The notes: a model not told the origin generated them from the letters alone. 64,000 bases of DNA from JBMNGN01 sp050949865 (GCA_050949865.1 JBMNGN010000004.1:1-64000), one strand, 5' to 3'; positions 43,860 through 52,018 are shown, counted from the first letter of the stretch. Program-made: numbers and translations.

Positions 43860-45122
43860 TTAGCCATCTGAAGGCAACTCTATATGGAAGGTAGTGCCTT
43901 GGCCCTGGCGGGTTTCAAACCAGATTTTGCCCTTATGTACCTTGGTAATAACATATTGGACCATAAACAAACCTAAGCCAGTCCCGTTTTTATTGCCTTT
44001 TACAAACGGCTGAAAAATATTTTCCTGAATCTCCGCCGGTATACCGGGTCCGTTATCGGCAATAGCTATATGCACCCAATTATTAAGGCGTTTGAGTTCC
44101 ACCTTTATAATACCCCCGTCGGGGAGTACCTGAGTCGCATTCTTGATCAGATTGTGCAATGCCCTTTTTAAAAGCCCGGGTTGCACCTTGCAGGTCAGCG
44201 CCGTGTAGCTTTTTAATTTGAGTCTGATATTTTGAATTTGGCATAACGGGTCTATTTCATCAAAGATTTCCCGGATAATAACTTCCGGGGAATAGTTCAC
44301 ATACTCATTATTATTAAAGACCCCAATAAAATCATTAAGCATTTTGCTCAGGCTGTCCACCTGCTCCACGATTTTATTGAAATATTCCATTTCCTTGTTG
44401 GTGGTGGCCATTATGCTGCCCAATTGCGCGATACCCCTGATGACTGTTAAGGGGTTTTTAATATCATGAACGGTAGAAGCTAAAAGACTGCCAGCCGCAA
44501 TGACTTGCTCCATCTGTAATATCTGGGCCTGGACCTGGGAAATATAATAATGGTTCTGTAAACATTCAACACTGGCTAAAGCAATTATCAGGCACTCCGG
44601 TTTAGCTTCCTTGCTGGGAAGGAAAACGGCTAGAGCCCCAGTTACATCATCGTCGATCCGGATGGGAATCTCATAGCAACAGAATGTATCTGGCAATGAG
44701 GCGTGAATCCTTATGTCATACACAAACGTTGGCTGTCCGGTAATTAAAGAGGTTCCGAGCCCCCGAATACCAGTATATCTTTCCGACCAATTAGTTCCGG
44801 TAGCAAAGGCATGAATCGATCCTTTCGTATTATCTAAATAATCCGAAGTCTGGATTATCCATCCGTCCTGATCCAGTAGCGCAACCACATGCGGCTTTTC
44901 GTAAAAACATAAGGACAGATTTTCTATGTAGGGCCGTGCTGCTCTGATTAAATCAATACTCGATTCCTGCCTTTCAGCTAGCTGGGAACCTGTCATGTAT
45001 CCCAGCTTAATAGAATCAGTATTATTCCCGCATTCGAGCTTTACCGTTTTAAATATCCGATGTTCCCTGGCATAATTCAGAAAAATTTCCCACTTGGTTA
45101 TAATATTATTTGGGTTTTTCAC
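43860..45122 (-). CDS. GAF-type sensor histidine kinase, 420 aa
   Basis: The N-terminal ~200 residues resemble the sensory region of AcoR/DhaR-like regulators: RAARPYIENLSLCFYEKPHVVALLDQDGWI, then a GAF-like core GTNWSERYTGIRGLGTSLITGQP. This is followed by a HisKA domain (VHDIKNPLTVIRGIAQLG, His phospho-acceptor) and a HATPase domain (NLIKNATQVLPDGG, IADNGPGIPAEI, GTGLGLFMVQYVI). No membrane segments. No response regulator is adjacent. The combination of an AcoR-type sensor with a kinase core is less common than PAS kinases. The ligand is unknown. Confidence 0.88.
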   Translation of the reverse strand: MKNPNNIITKWEIFLNYAREHRIFKTVKLECGNNTDSIKLGYMTGSQLAERQESSIDLIRAARPYIENLSLCFYEKPHVVALLDQDGWIIQTSDYLDNTKGSIHAFATGTNWSERYTGIRGLGTSLITGQPTFVYDIRIHASLPDTFCCYEIPIRIDDDVTGALAVFLPSKEAKPECLIIALASVECLQNHYYISQVQAQILQMEQVIAAGSLLASTVHDIKNPLTVIRGIAQLGSIMATTNKEMEYFNKIVEQVDSLSKMLNDFIGVFNNNEYVNYSPEVIIREIFDEIDPLCQIQNIRLKLKSYTALTCKVQPGLLKRALHNLIKNATQVLPDGGIIKVELKRLNNWVHIAIADNGPGIPAEIQENIFQPFVKGNKNGTGLGLFMVQYVITKVHKGKIWFETRQGQGTTFHIELPSDG

Positions 45123-45328
45123 GGTTTACCTCCAACTACTTTTTAGAATTATTTCCATTTCGTGCCATTTTATTTAAGTGTTCTATTAAACTTGTTTAAA
45201 TGCCTGCAATGATGCAATAAATATTTTTTTATAGGAGGAATGTACCATGATCGCTTAACCTACAGGACCCCCAAGCTGCATTATATTGTTTTCTCCCTTT
45301 AAGCCATCCTGCTTTAAATAAGTGGGTG

Positions 45329-45433
45329 CTAATTCCACCAACGCCATCTTCTTTCATAACACTTATTGGCCGCACAATGAATCAATAAAAGAGTAAAGAA
45401 ACAACCCAGCAGAAATACAAAAAGATATCCCAT
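45329..45433 (-). CDS. Small membrane protein, 34 aa
   Basis: ATG at 45433 is preceded by a strong AGGAAAGGAG site at six bases. The peptide is one transmembrane helix (MGYLFVFLLGCFFTLLLIHC) followed by a basic, Trp-rich tail (KCYERRWRWWN). Too short for usual gene finding. No family is recognised. It stands alone between the kinase and ku. Good RBS plus helix plus positive-inside tail make real coding likely. Confidence 0.5.
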   Translation of the reverse strand: MGYLFVFLLGCFFTLLLIHCAANKCYERRWRWWN

Positions 45434-45454
45434 AACAATCTCCTTTCCTAAATT

Positions 45455-45550
45455 GAGGACGGTTCTCCCTTCACCGCTGATACGGTGAGGAACGGCAGAC
45501 GGTGAGAGAGTGGAGGCGGTGACAGGAGAACCGTCCCCTTGTCACCCTCT
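45455..45550. repeat. Dispersed GTGACA...GTCACC intergenic repeat, copy 2 (extended form)
   Basis: Imperfect long inverted structure: GAGGACGGTTCTCCCTTCACC near the left end and GGTGACAGGAGAACCGTCC near the right end pair with each other, with a GGTGA/TCACC centre. It lies upstream of ku. Confidence 0.65.
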
Positions 45551-45667
45551 TCGTCCTTTTTTGTATGATATTCAAAAAGGCTCTGAGTGGTTACAAAACT
45601 ACTAAAACTACTAATGAATATTTTACGTTAAAACATAAAAGCTATTAAAAACGAGAGGAGGCTAGAT

Positions 45668-46486
45668 TTGAAAACACTTTGGAAAGGCGCAGTCAGTTTT
45701 GGCCTGGTGAATATCCCGGTAAGCATGTACGTGGCTACCGAAAACAAGGATATCAAGTTTAATTATTTGCATGCCGAGTGTATGTCACCGGTTAAATATC
45801 AGAAGTTTTGTCCCCGCTGCAACCGGGAAATATCTAACCATGAATTAGTAAAAGGCTATGAATACCAGAAAGGCAGTTATGTAGTGATCAATGAGGAAGA
45901 TTTTGAGCGTATCCCCCAGGAGAATACGAAAACTATAGATATCCTTGATTTTGTAAAATTAAGCCAAGTTGATCCGATTTTCTTTGATAAGACATATTAC
46001 CTGGAGCCTGCACAAGGTGGGGAGAAAGCTTATACCTTAATAGTTGAAGCAATGAAAAAGACTAAAAAGATTGCCATTGCCAAGGTAATTATCCGTACCA
46101 AGCAGTCCCTGGCTGCTTTAAGGGTAAAAGACAATGTGCTGGTAATGGAGACTATTTTTTACCCAGACGAAATACGATCCCCAGCTTCTTTAAATCCAGG
46201 AATCGATAAAGGCAAGCTCCATGAAAATGAGATTAAAATGGCCGTCAGCTTGATTGAAAACCTTTCCACCGATTTTGTCCCGGAAAAGTATGAAGACACT
46301 TACCGGCAAGCCTTATGGGAAATCATAGAAGCCAAAATCGCCGGCAAAGAGGTTGCCACTCCGGCACCTGCAGCCGAAAGGGGAAATGTAATCGATCTTA
46401 TGGAAGCGTTAAAACAAAGTATAAAACTGGCAGAAGAAACCCGCAAGGAAGACAATACCCGGAAAAAGGGCAAGACGGCAACGTAG
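45668..46486 (+). CDS. ku: Ku DNA end-binding protein, 272 aa
   Basis: Homodimeric ring protein of bacterial non-homologous end joining. The TTG start follows GAGAGGAGGC. It opens KTLWKGAVSFGLVNIPVSMYVATE, with a CPRCNREI zinc-like pair, the Ku core (RIPQENTKTIDILDFV, FFDKTYYLEP) and a C-terminal basic tail (ETRKEDNTRKKGKTAT). The length is normal. It is followed at three bases by the DNA ligase and then the polymerase gene. In spore formers Ku/LigD repair breaks in germinating spores, when no sister chromosome is available. Confidence 0.95.
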   Translation: MKTLWKGAVSFGLVNIPVSMYVATENKDIKFNYLHAECMSPVKYQKFCPRCNREISNHELVKGYEYQKGSYVVINEEDFERIPQENTKTIDILDFVKLSQVDPIFFDKTYYLEPAQGGEKAYTLIVEAMKKTKKIAIAKVIIRTKQSLAALRVKDNVLVMETIFYPDEIRSPASLNPGIDKGKLHENEIKMAVSLIENLSTDFVPEKYEDTYRQALWEIIEAKIAGKEVATPAPAAERGNVIDLMEALKQSIKLAEETRKEDNTRKKGKTAT

Positions 46487-46489
46487 AAT

Positions 46490-47428
46490 ATGAAAAATCA
46501 TGTTTTTGAGCGATTAACCGGAGTAATGGAACCTGTACTATGGCCTGAGGCATTCGATGACAGCCGTTTTACCTTCCAGGTTAAATGGGACGGAGTACGG
46601 ATATTATCTGTAATTGACGGGAATGGCGTAACCCTGGTTAATAAACACGGTAATTTTAGGACTCTCCAATTTGAGGAACTGCACCAGCTGCGTAAAATGA
46701 TTAAAGCCCAGTATGCGGTTTTAGATGGAGAAGTTGTGGCCTTGAAGGAGGGCAAACCCAGCTTCCCCGCAGTAATGCGCCGGGATCGTACCCATAATCC
46801 TAAACAGCTGGCTTACTTGAAACAAAATATACCCGTCTATTATATGGTTTTTGACCTTTTAAACTGCGACGGAGAAGATTTAACCGGTAAGCCTCTAAAA
46901 TTTAGAAGAGAGCGATTGGAACAGATCCTTAAACCCAACGCTCAAATCCAGCTGGTGGAGGATTTCCCCGCTGGTAAAAGCCTGTTTCAAGCGATTGAGT
47001 CTATGGGAATGGAAGGGATAGTAGCAAAAAAAATCGACAGCCCTTACCAGGCTGGAAAAAAGCATAATGACTGGCTGAAGATAAAATGCCGCCAGGTGCA
47101 GAACTGCATGGTCGGGGGCTACACATTACGCGGCAATACTGTAAACGCTTTGCTGCTGGGGGCCTACCAGGAAGATGATTTTATCTATATTGGACGAGCA
47201 GGCAGCGGGTTAACGGGTGCTCACCAGGAATTATTCTCCAGAAGCTTTCCCGCCCTAATGATCCCGGATTCGCCATTTGCCAACCTGACCAGGACTAAAG
47301 GTTACTATTTCCTGCAGCCCCGGATAGGGGTGCGGGTGGAATATATGGAATGGACCGAAGACTCAAAACTCAGGGCACCGGTAATTAAGGAGTTTATAGA
47401 TGCAGATCGCGGCGATTGCCAGCTATAA
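46490..47428 (+). CDS. ATP-dependent DNA ligase (LigD ligase domain as separate protein), 312 aa
   Basis: Nucleotidyl-transferase fold with the AMP-accepting lysine in VKWDGVRIL (K32), motif III-like VYYMVFDLLNCDGEDL, motif IV EGIVAKKID, motif V DWLKIKCRQ, and an OB-fold domain from ~210 ending WTEDSKLRAPVIKEF. In many bacteria this unit is fused to polymerase and phosphoesterase domains as LigD; here it stands alone. Seals nicks and breaks together with Ku. Confidence 0.93.
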   Translation: MKNHVFERLTGVMEPVLWPEAFDDSRFTFQVKWDGVRILSVIDGNGVTLVNKHGNFRTLQFEELHQLRKMIKAQYAVLDGEVVALKEGKPSFPAVMRRDRTHNPKQLAYLKQNIPVYYMVFDLLNCDGEDLTGKPLKFRRERLEQILKPNAQIQLVEDFPAGKSLFQAIESMGMEGIVAKKIDSPYQAGKKHNDWLKIKCRQVQNCMVGGYTLRGNTVNALLLGAYQEDDFIYIGRAGSGLTGAHQELFSRSFPALMIPDSPFANLTRTKGYYFLQPRIGVRVEYMEWTEDSKLRAPVIKEFIDADRGDCQL

Positions 47429-47447
47429 CAAAGAGAGGGGTTATATT

Positions 47448-48365
47448 ATGCCGATTACAGGTTACACCACATTTGAAGGAAGAGAGTTTTCCTTATCCAA
47501 TATCAATAAGATTCTCTGGCCCCGGGACCAGTATACCAAAGGCGATTTAATCAGGTACTATGCTGAAATCGGCCCATATATTATGAAACACCTTAAAGAT
47601 CGGCCCTTGGTTTTTACCCGCTACCCCAATGGAATTGAAGGCAATTTTTTTTATCAGAAGAATGCCCCCCATTATATGCCGGAATGGATCAATACCTTTA
47701 CCTGGACCAATAAGGACCATAGTGAAACCCGGTTTGTCCTGGCCGATGAAACTGCTACCCTGGTGTGGTTGGCCAATCAAGCCTGTATTGAAATTCATCC
47801 CTGGCTGTCCAGGAAAGATACCCCCCACAATCCTGATTTTATTGTATTTGATCTGGATCCTTCCCCGGAGAGCACCTTTGAACAGGTAAAAAAGATCGCC
47901 ATGGTAATTAGGGAGATGATGGAGCAGTTCAAACTTAGGACTTATGTAAAAACATCCGGGGCCAGCGGCCTGCATATTTACCTTCCGATTATTAATAAAT
48001 ACAGCTATGAAGAAGTAAGAAGGTTCGGGCAAAGCATAGCAGAATTGGTATGCAAATTGCTTCCCGAGATAGCTACTATTGAAAGGGCAGTAGGCGCCCG
48101 GGAAAACAAAATATACGTCGATTACCTGCAAAACGTTCTGGGACAGACTATCTGTGCCCCGTATAGTGTGAGACCCCATGACGGCGCCCCGGTATCAACC
48201 CCGGTAAGGTGGGAAGAGCTGGGAGATATATCCCCTAAAGACTTTACCATAAAGAACGTTACTTCGCGATTAAACAGCATCGGTGATCTGTTCAGCCCCA
48301 CCATAACCAATCCGCAGGACATCACTAGGGCCATGGATCACCTGGGGATAATCCAATTCAATTAA
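47448..48365 (+). CDS. LigD-type primase-polymerase (PolDom) as separate protein, 305 aa
   Basis: Archaeo-eukaryotic primase-fold polymerase that fills gaps at broken ends. The start at 47448 (MPITGYTTFEGREF) follows AGAGAGGGG; the longer frame from 47400 overlaps the ligase. Landmarks: NINKILWPRDQYTKGDLIRYY, the metal-binding DLDPSPESTFEQ, SGASGLHIYLPI and the closing QTICAPYSVRPHDGAPVSTPVRWEEL. No phosphoesterase domain is encoded next to it, so the NHEJ set is a three-protein version (Ku, ligase, polymerase) as in several anaerobic Firmicutes. Confidence 0.93.
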   Translation: MPITGYTTFEGREFSLSNINKILWPRDQYTKGDLIRYYAEIGPYIMKHLKDRPLVFTRYPNGIEGNFFYQKNAPHYMPEWINTFTWTNKDHSETRFVLADETATLVWLANQACIEIHPWLSRKDTPHNPDFIVFDLDPSPESTFEQVKKIAMVIREMMEQFKLRTYVKTSGASGLHIYLPIINKYSYEEVRRFGQSIAELVCKLLPEIATIERAVGARENKIYVDYLQNVLGQTICAPYSVRPHDGAPVSTPVRWEELGDISPKDFTIKNVTSRLNSIGDLFSPTITNPQDITRAMDHLGIIQFN

Positions 48366-48398
48366 AGGCTCCCTGGGACTGCATTTTAATCGGGACCC

Positions 48399-48812
48399 TT
48401 ATCCCAATTCCCTTCGAATGGTGTCAAGATAATCGTGGATTCGCTCAAAAATCAGGCCGGCAATGAACCAAACCGGGAAGAAGTCAAGCCTGATGAATCC
48501 ATCCACCGAGTAACGGGTCAGGCCGGAGTAATCCCAAGGGCAAACCCCAATGGTTACACTGAGCAGCCAGCCGGTAACATATTCTATGGTAAAAATAGCC
48601 CCAGCCCAAATCGTGCCCCTTACCGGCCAGGGACTTTGTCGTATCCTATCGTGGATAGGTTCTAAAAACACCGCCATGCCATATATCGGAAACATCCAGA
48701 GATAGGTGTACCCGGTAAGACGGATGGAACCCTCAAGAAGGGATGACAGGCCGGTGAAAATTATTTCCGCTATCCAACCAATTAAGCCATACAACAAGAA
48801 TCTCCTTATCAT
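48399..48812 (-). CDS. Putative ABC-transporter type IV / small polytopic membrane protein, 137 aa
   Basis: Four hydrophobic helices. The sequences FLLYGLIGWIAEIIFTGL, TYLWMFPIYGMAVFLEPIHDRI, AGAIFTIEYVTGWLLSVTIG and PWDYSGLTRYSVDGFIRLDFFPVWF match the family listed as putative ABC-transporter type IV (PF06541), whose role is unknown. The ATG at 48812 is preferred. The alternative TTG at 48857 would start inside the dispersed repeat and adds 15 polar residues. Confidence 0.75.
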   Translation of the reverse strand: MIRRFLLYGLIGWIAEIIFTGLSSLLEGSIRLTGYTYLWMFPIYGMAVFLEPIHDRIRQSPWPVRGTIWAGAIFTIEYVTGWLLSVTIGVCPWDYSGLTRYSVDGFIRLDFFPVWFIAGLIFERIHDYLDTIRRELG

Positions 48813-48847
48813 AAACTTAAGTTTAGCCAGATTAGCGGTTTTTATGT

Positions 48848-48888
48848 AGGATGACAAGGGACCTTCCTCTTGTCACCTTGTCACCCCC
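48848..48888. repeat. Dispersed GTGACA...GTCACC intergenic repeat, copy 3
   Basis: ATGACAAGGGACCTTCCTCTTGTCACC followed by TTGTCACCCCC. Shares the ACAAGGGAC and TTGTCACC words with the other copies. Confidence 0.6.
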
Positions 48889-48891
48889 ACT

Positions 48892-49089
48892 CTATTTCTT
48901 CTTGATAATATTGTTTAGCTCTTTTAACATTTCTTCAACATCTATGCCATGAGCCTGGGCACCTTGTTCAAGGCTCTCAAACAGAGCGCCGCTGCATCCC
49001 AGTCACCCCATGGAAAACCGGCCAAACACCGGCAGGGTTTCCGGATATTTTTCCACTATGTCCTTGATCACCATGTCCTTGGTTATCAT
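48892..49089 (-). CDS. DUF1858 protein with in-frame TGA at a conserved Cys: candidate selenoprotein, 65 aa
   Basis: ATG at 49089 behind GGAGGTGAGGAT. It reads MITKDMVIKDIVEKYPETLP, VFGRFSMG, TGA (49003-49005), LGCSGALFESLEQGAQAHG, IDVEEMLKELNN, stop. DUF1858 proteins have the same layout with CLGC or CIGC at this place (xGMxCLGC), so the TGA replaces exactly the first cysteine of a CxxC. The rest of the domain is intact and well conserved on both sides, which argues against a dead gene. On the mRNA the TGA is followed after 12 bases by a stem-loop (48971-48990, GCUCU/AGAGC around GUUUG, one bulge) inside an outer CUGGG/CCCAG stem, in the position range of bacterial SECIS elements. Reading the TGA as selenocysteine is inference; a point mutation or sequence error is the alternative. 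Confidence 0.7.
48955..49002 (-). promoter_or_regulatory. Possible bacterial SECIS element
   Basis: Immediately 3' of the TGA on the mRNA: an outer 5-bp stem (CUGGG with CCCAG, bases +1 to +5 and +44 to +48). An inner hairpin GG-C-GCUCU-GUUUG-AGAGC-CU (+13 to +32) has a bulged base in the stem and a G at the start of the loop (+21). Bacterial SECIS hairpins carry a G in an apical loop 16-37 bases after the UGA. The region is GC-rich, so chance pairing is possible. Confidence 0.45.
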
Positions 49090-49372
49090 ATCCTCACCTC
49101 CTTAATAATATATAAACTGCTTAATCTCAGTCTCTTCAATACCATATTAGACCTGGAATTTTATTAAAATCACTTTTCCCGGTTATATATACATATATTA
49201 CATAATATTACCGATAGCTTAGCACAAAAAACGGCCAGGATAAAAGCCCCAGGCCATATCCTGTATAAGCAAATTACCAGTTCCAGTTAACCGCTTACCT
49301 TGAGCAGGATTCTGATTGCAATCCCTAGAAATGGTTATTTAATGGGTGTTCAATTAAGGAGGCAGTATTTAA

Positions 49373-50881
49373 ATGAAGGAAAGAATAAGAAACAACCAGG
49401 TACTGGCCAAATTGATGCCAGCAGATGAGGCTGCGATGATGATTAAAGATGGTATGACCGTAGCGACCAGCGGGTTTACTCCTTCCGGATATCCAAAAGC
49501 CATTCCTCTGGCTTTAAATAACCGGGTATCGCAATCGGGGGAACCTATGAGCCTCACTCTTTTGACCGGAGCTTCGGTAGGTAATGAGCTTGATGGTGTG
49601 CTTGCCAGGAGCAATATTATTACTAGAAGATATCCCTACCAGACTGATTCCTCACTCAGAAATAATATTAATAACGGAACCTGCCAGTATTCAGATATGC
49701 ACTTAAGCCTTTTCCCCCAGTGGGTTAAATACGGTTTTCTGGGGAAACTGGATGTTGCAATTATCGAAGCGGCAGCCATAACTGAAGAGGGAAATATTAT
49801 ACCTTCCACATCAATAGGTGCTTCACCAACCTTTGTGGAAATGGCAGACAAGGTTCTGATTGAAGTCAACACCAGTCAGCCTATGGAGCTGGAGGGAATG
49901 GCGGATATTTATACCCTTAATAATCCTCCTTTTAGAAAACCAATACCGATTACCAGCCCGGCTGATCGAATAGGAACCCCATACATTTCCTGTCCGGCTG
50001 ACAAAATTGCCGCAGTGGTGATTACTGATATCCCGGATGGGGTCCGTCCTTTAGCCCCAATAGATGATACTTCCAAAAAAATCGCCCATCATCTAATGGA
50101 TTTTTTACGCCGGGAAATAAAGGCCGGACGGCTGCCCAAGAACCTTCTTCCTCTTCAATCAGGGGTAGGTTCGGTAGCTAATGCGGTACTGGGCGGCCTT
50201 TTGGATTCCGAATTTACCAACCTGTCCTGCTATACTGAAGTACTTCAGGATGCCATGTTAGATTTAATAGATGCGGGGAAAATTGTGGCCATATCTACTG
50301 GGGCGCTTACCCCTTCATTGGAGGGGCTGAAAAGGTTTAAGACCAACTTAAAGGCCTACCGGGATAAGATTATCTTTCGCCCCCAGGAAATAAGCAATAA
50401 TCCAGAAGTTATCCGCCGATTGGGGGTTATCAGCTGCAATACAGCTATCGAAGTTGACATTTATGGCAATGTAAATTCCACAAATATCATGGGCTCAATG
50501 ATGATGAATGGAATAGGCGGCTCGGGAGATTTTGCCCGAAATGCTTATATCAGTATCTTTACCACCCCTTCCACAGCCCGCCAGGGAACTATTTCGTCAA
50601 TAGTACCTATGGTTGCTCATGTGGATCATACTGAACACGATGTAATGGTAGTGGTAACCGAGCAAGGGTATGCCGATTTAAGGGGATTAAGCCCCCGGGA
50701 AAGGGCAAAGGTCCTGATTGACAAATGTGCCCATCCTGATTACAAGCCCTGGTTACGTGATTACCTTGACCGGGCAAGCAGGGAAAAGTATAAACATACT
50801 CCGCACCTGTTAAAAGAATCCCTGGCCTGGCATGTTAATTTTATGGAACGCGGCACGATGAAACCCCGGCCAGAATATTAA
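49373..50881 (+). CDS. Acetyl-CoA hydrolase/CoA-transferase (Cat1/ScpC/AarC-like), 502 aa
   Basis: Class I CoA-transferase moving CoA between acetyl-, propionyl- or succinyl-CoA and carboxylates. Start behind AGGAGGCAG. Seen: GMTVATSGFTPSGYPKAIPLAL in the N-terminal domain, SGVGSVANAVLGGL, the active-site region LSCYTEVLQDAMLDLIDAGK (catalytic Glu in TEV) and NGIGGSGDFARNAYISIF, the GxGGxxDF motif. Full length. Probably used for energy conservation or acid activation in syntrophic fatty-acid metabolism. The preferred acyl group cannot be told from sequence. Monocistronic in appearance. Confidence 0.92.
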   Translation: MKERIRNNQVLAKLMPADEAAMMIKDGMTVATSGFTPSGYPKAIPLALNNRVSQSGEPMSLTLLTGASVGNELDGVLARSNIITRRYPYQTDSSLRNNINNGTCQYSDMHLSLFPQWVKYGFLGKLDVAIIEAAAITEEGNIIPSTSIGASPTFVEMADKVLIEVNTSQPMELEGMADIYTLNNPPFRKPIPITSPADRIGTPYISCPADKIAAVVITDIPDGVRPLAPIDDTSKKIAHHLMDFLRREIKAGRLPKNLLPLQSGVGSVANAVLGGLLDSEFTNLSCYTEVLQDAMLDLIDAGKIVAISTGALTPSLEGLKRFKTNLKAYRDKIIFRPQEISNNPEVIRRLGVISCNTAIEVDIYGNVNSTNIMGSMMMNGIGGSGDFARNAYISIFTTPSTARQGTISSIVPMVAHVDHTEHDVMVVVTEQGYADLRGLSPRERAKVLIDKCAHPDYKPWLRDYLDRASREKYKHTPHLLKESLAWHVNFMERGTMKPRPEY

Positions 50882-50891
50882 ACATCAGCAA

Positions 50892-50990
50892 TCATTTTAA
50901 TAGAAGATAAGCCGCTGCTATAGTGGCAATGACAACAATTAGAGTAAGCAGTGGACTGGATTTTTTGCGATCCCTTTTTGATTTTTTCAT
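50892..50990 (-). CDS. Small single-helix membrane protein, 32 aa
   Basis: ATG at 50990 behind GGGGGATTTT. The peptide is a basic start (MKKSKRDRKKSS) and one transmembrane helix (PLLTLIVVIATIAAAYLLL). No family is recognised. Position and RBS support real translation. It is convergent with the CoA-transferase gene. Confidence 0.5.
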   Translation of the reverse strand: MKKSKRDRKKSSPLLTLIVVIATIAAAYLLLK

Positions 50991-51048
50991 AAAATCCCCC
51001 CATAAGAATCAGTTTCAGTTGATTTCTTACCAGGCCTGGGAAAACAAT

Positions 51049-51080
51049 AACCGGAGGTTATTTAATAATTACCTCCGGTT
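51049..51080. terminator. Rho-independent-type hairpin
   Basis: AACCGGAGGT / ACCTCCGGTT with an AT-rich loop, 15 bases past the stop of the zinc-ribbon gene on the minus strand. AT-rich sequence follows without a clean T-run. Confidence 0.65.
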
Positions 51081-51094
51081 GGTTAAGGCTCTAG

Positions 51095-51409
51095 TTATCT
51101 ATAGTTGCGATTATTTCTCCTGGCCTGGAAACAATCTCTACAGTAAACCGGCCGGTCGTTGGTGGGCTCAAAAGGAACAGTTGTATTTTGCCCACAGGAG
51201 GCACATACCGCCTGGTACATTTGACGCTCGCCAAAATTCCTGGAACCACCACCGCTGTAGCTATTACGTCTCTGTTTGTTCGCCCTCCGGCATTCCGAAC
51301 AACGGCCCGGTTCGTTTTCAAAACCTTTTTCTTTGTAGAATTCCTGTTCGGAAGCCGAAAATAAAAACTCCTTACCACACTCTTTGCATACTAAATATTT
51401 GTCTTCCAT
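51095..51409 (-). CDS. Zinc-ribbon protein (zf-trcl type), 104 aa
   Basis: The start at 51409 (MEDKYLVCKECG) follows GGGAGATG; the frame extends to 51502 without RBS support. Two zinc-binding pairs CKECGKEF and CSECRRANKQRR form the first ribbon, and CASCGQ with CRDC (PVYCRDCFQARR) forms a second. The tail is basic (RRNNRNYR). Similar small proteins are widespread in Clostridia and are thought to bind nucleic acid or ribosomes. No function is proven. Confidence 0.8.
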   Translation of the reverse strand: MEDKYLVCKECGKEFLFSASEQEFYKEKGFENEPGRCSECRRANKQRRNSYSGGGSRNFGERQMYQAVCASCGQNTTVPFEPTNDRPVYCRDCFQARRNNRNYR

Positions 51410-51726
51410 TACTATACATCTCCCTTTTGGGAAAATACTCTTGGACTTACTTCCCCTAAAAAGGAGATTATTTAAGAACAAGGTAGTTGAATTATAAAAC
51501 ATTACTTTCTAATTGTCAAATCCTTGAAATTCCCAGTCTGCGTCAAGATTTAGCAGGAGAAACCCCTGGTCTTAGCTATTTATTAAGCGATAATTATTAT
51601 TACTTTATTATTTATACAATTTTCTTAAGATACCATCTTCCTTTTTTATTTATTCAGATTTATATTGTAGGTATGCAGGTAATTTTTCCCTGCAATACCA
51701 AAATATTAGGAGAGGAGTTATTTTTA

Positions 51727-51804
51727 ATGGCTGGAAAGAAAACAAATGGAGACAAAAAACCATCGGCAGCTCCTAGCAACAAGGGTGGCCATATTTTTAA
51801 ATAA
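51727..51804 (+). CDS. Very small basic protein, 25 aa
   Basis: ATG at 51727 follows a strong GGAGAGGAG site. The peptide is MAGKKTNGDKKPSAAPSNKG plus GHIFK; Lys/Gly/Pro/Ser-rich with no helix or cysteine. A terminator-like hairpin follows directly. A longer in-frame ORF begins at 51487 but has no RBS and a non-coding look. No family is recognised; a spore-associated or nucleic-acid-binding small protein is conceivable but unsupported. Confidence 0.55.
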   Translation: MAGKKTNGDKKPSAAPSNKGGHIFK

Positions 51805-51836
51805 AGGAGAGGGAAAAAATCCCTTCTCCTTTTTCT
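51803..51836 (+). terminator. Rho-independent terminator
   Basis: AAAGGAGAGGG-AAAAAAT-CCCTTCTCCTTTTT with one unpaired base; the T-run follows on the plus strand, just after the 25-aa gene. The A-rich left arm makes it usable from the other side as well. Confidence 0.8.
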
Positions 51837-51841
51837 CATAA

Positions 51842-52018
51842 TTACAGGTTTTTCATAGCCATGTTGCAGTGATTTATGGTTTCATTAAGGGAAGTATAAG
51901 CTTTATTCAGTTCGTCCCGCAATTGCGGAGAACGAACTATTTCTGAAACACTTTCTATCTCGGCTTTAGCATTGTTAACAAAAGAGATACATGATTGCAT
52001 TCTTTTTTTGGCGTCCAT
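51842..52018 (-). CDS. Hypothetical coiled-coil protein, 58 aa
   Basis: The start at 52018 (MDAKKRMQSC) is set by TAAGGAGGTGAATAA just upstream; the longer frame to 52060 overlaps that RBS. The protein is almost entirely helical with heptad-like spacing (CISFVNNAKAEIESVSEIV...LNKAYTSLNETINHCNMAMKNL) and has no signal or membrane segment. Similar short proteins accompany sporulation genes in Clostridia, but I cannot name a family. Divergent from the germination operon. Confidence 0.6.
   Translation of the reverse strand: MDAKKRMQSCISFVNNAKAEIESVSEIVRSPQLRDELNKAYTSLNETINHCNMAMKNL

Noticed and set aside
47547..48179. Minus-strand frame of 210 aa
   Set aside because: Antisense shadow of the PolDom gene; no homology features.
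48949..49167. Plus-strand 72-aa frame opposite the DUF1858 gene
   Set aside because: No RBS; the opposite strand encodes a recognisable domain.
50923..51459. Plus-strand frame of 178 aa
   Set aside because: Overlaps two better supported minus-strand genes (32-aa membrane protein, zinc-ribbon protein) and a terminator; no domain seen.
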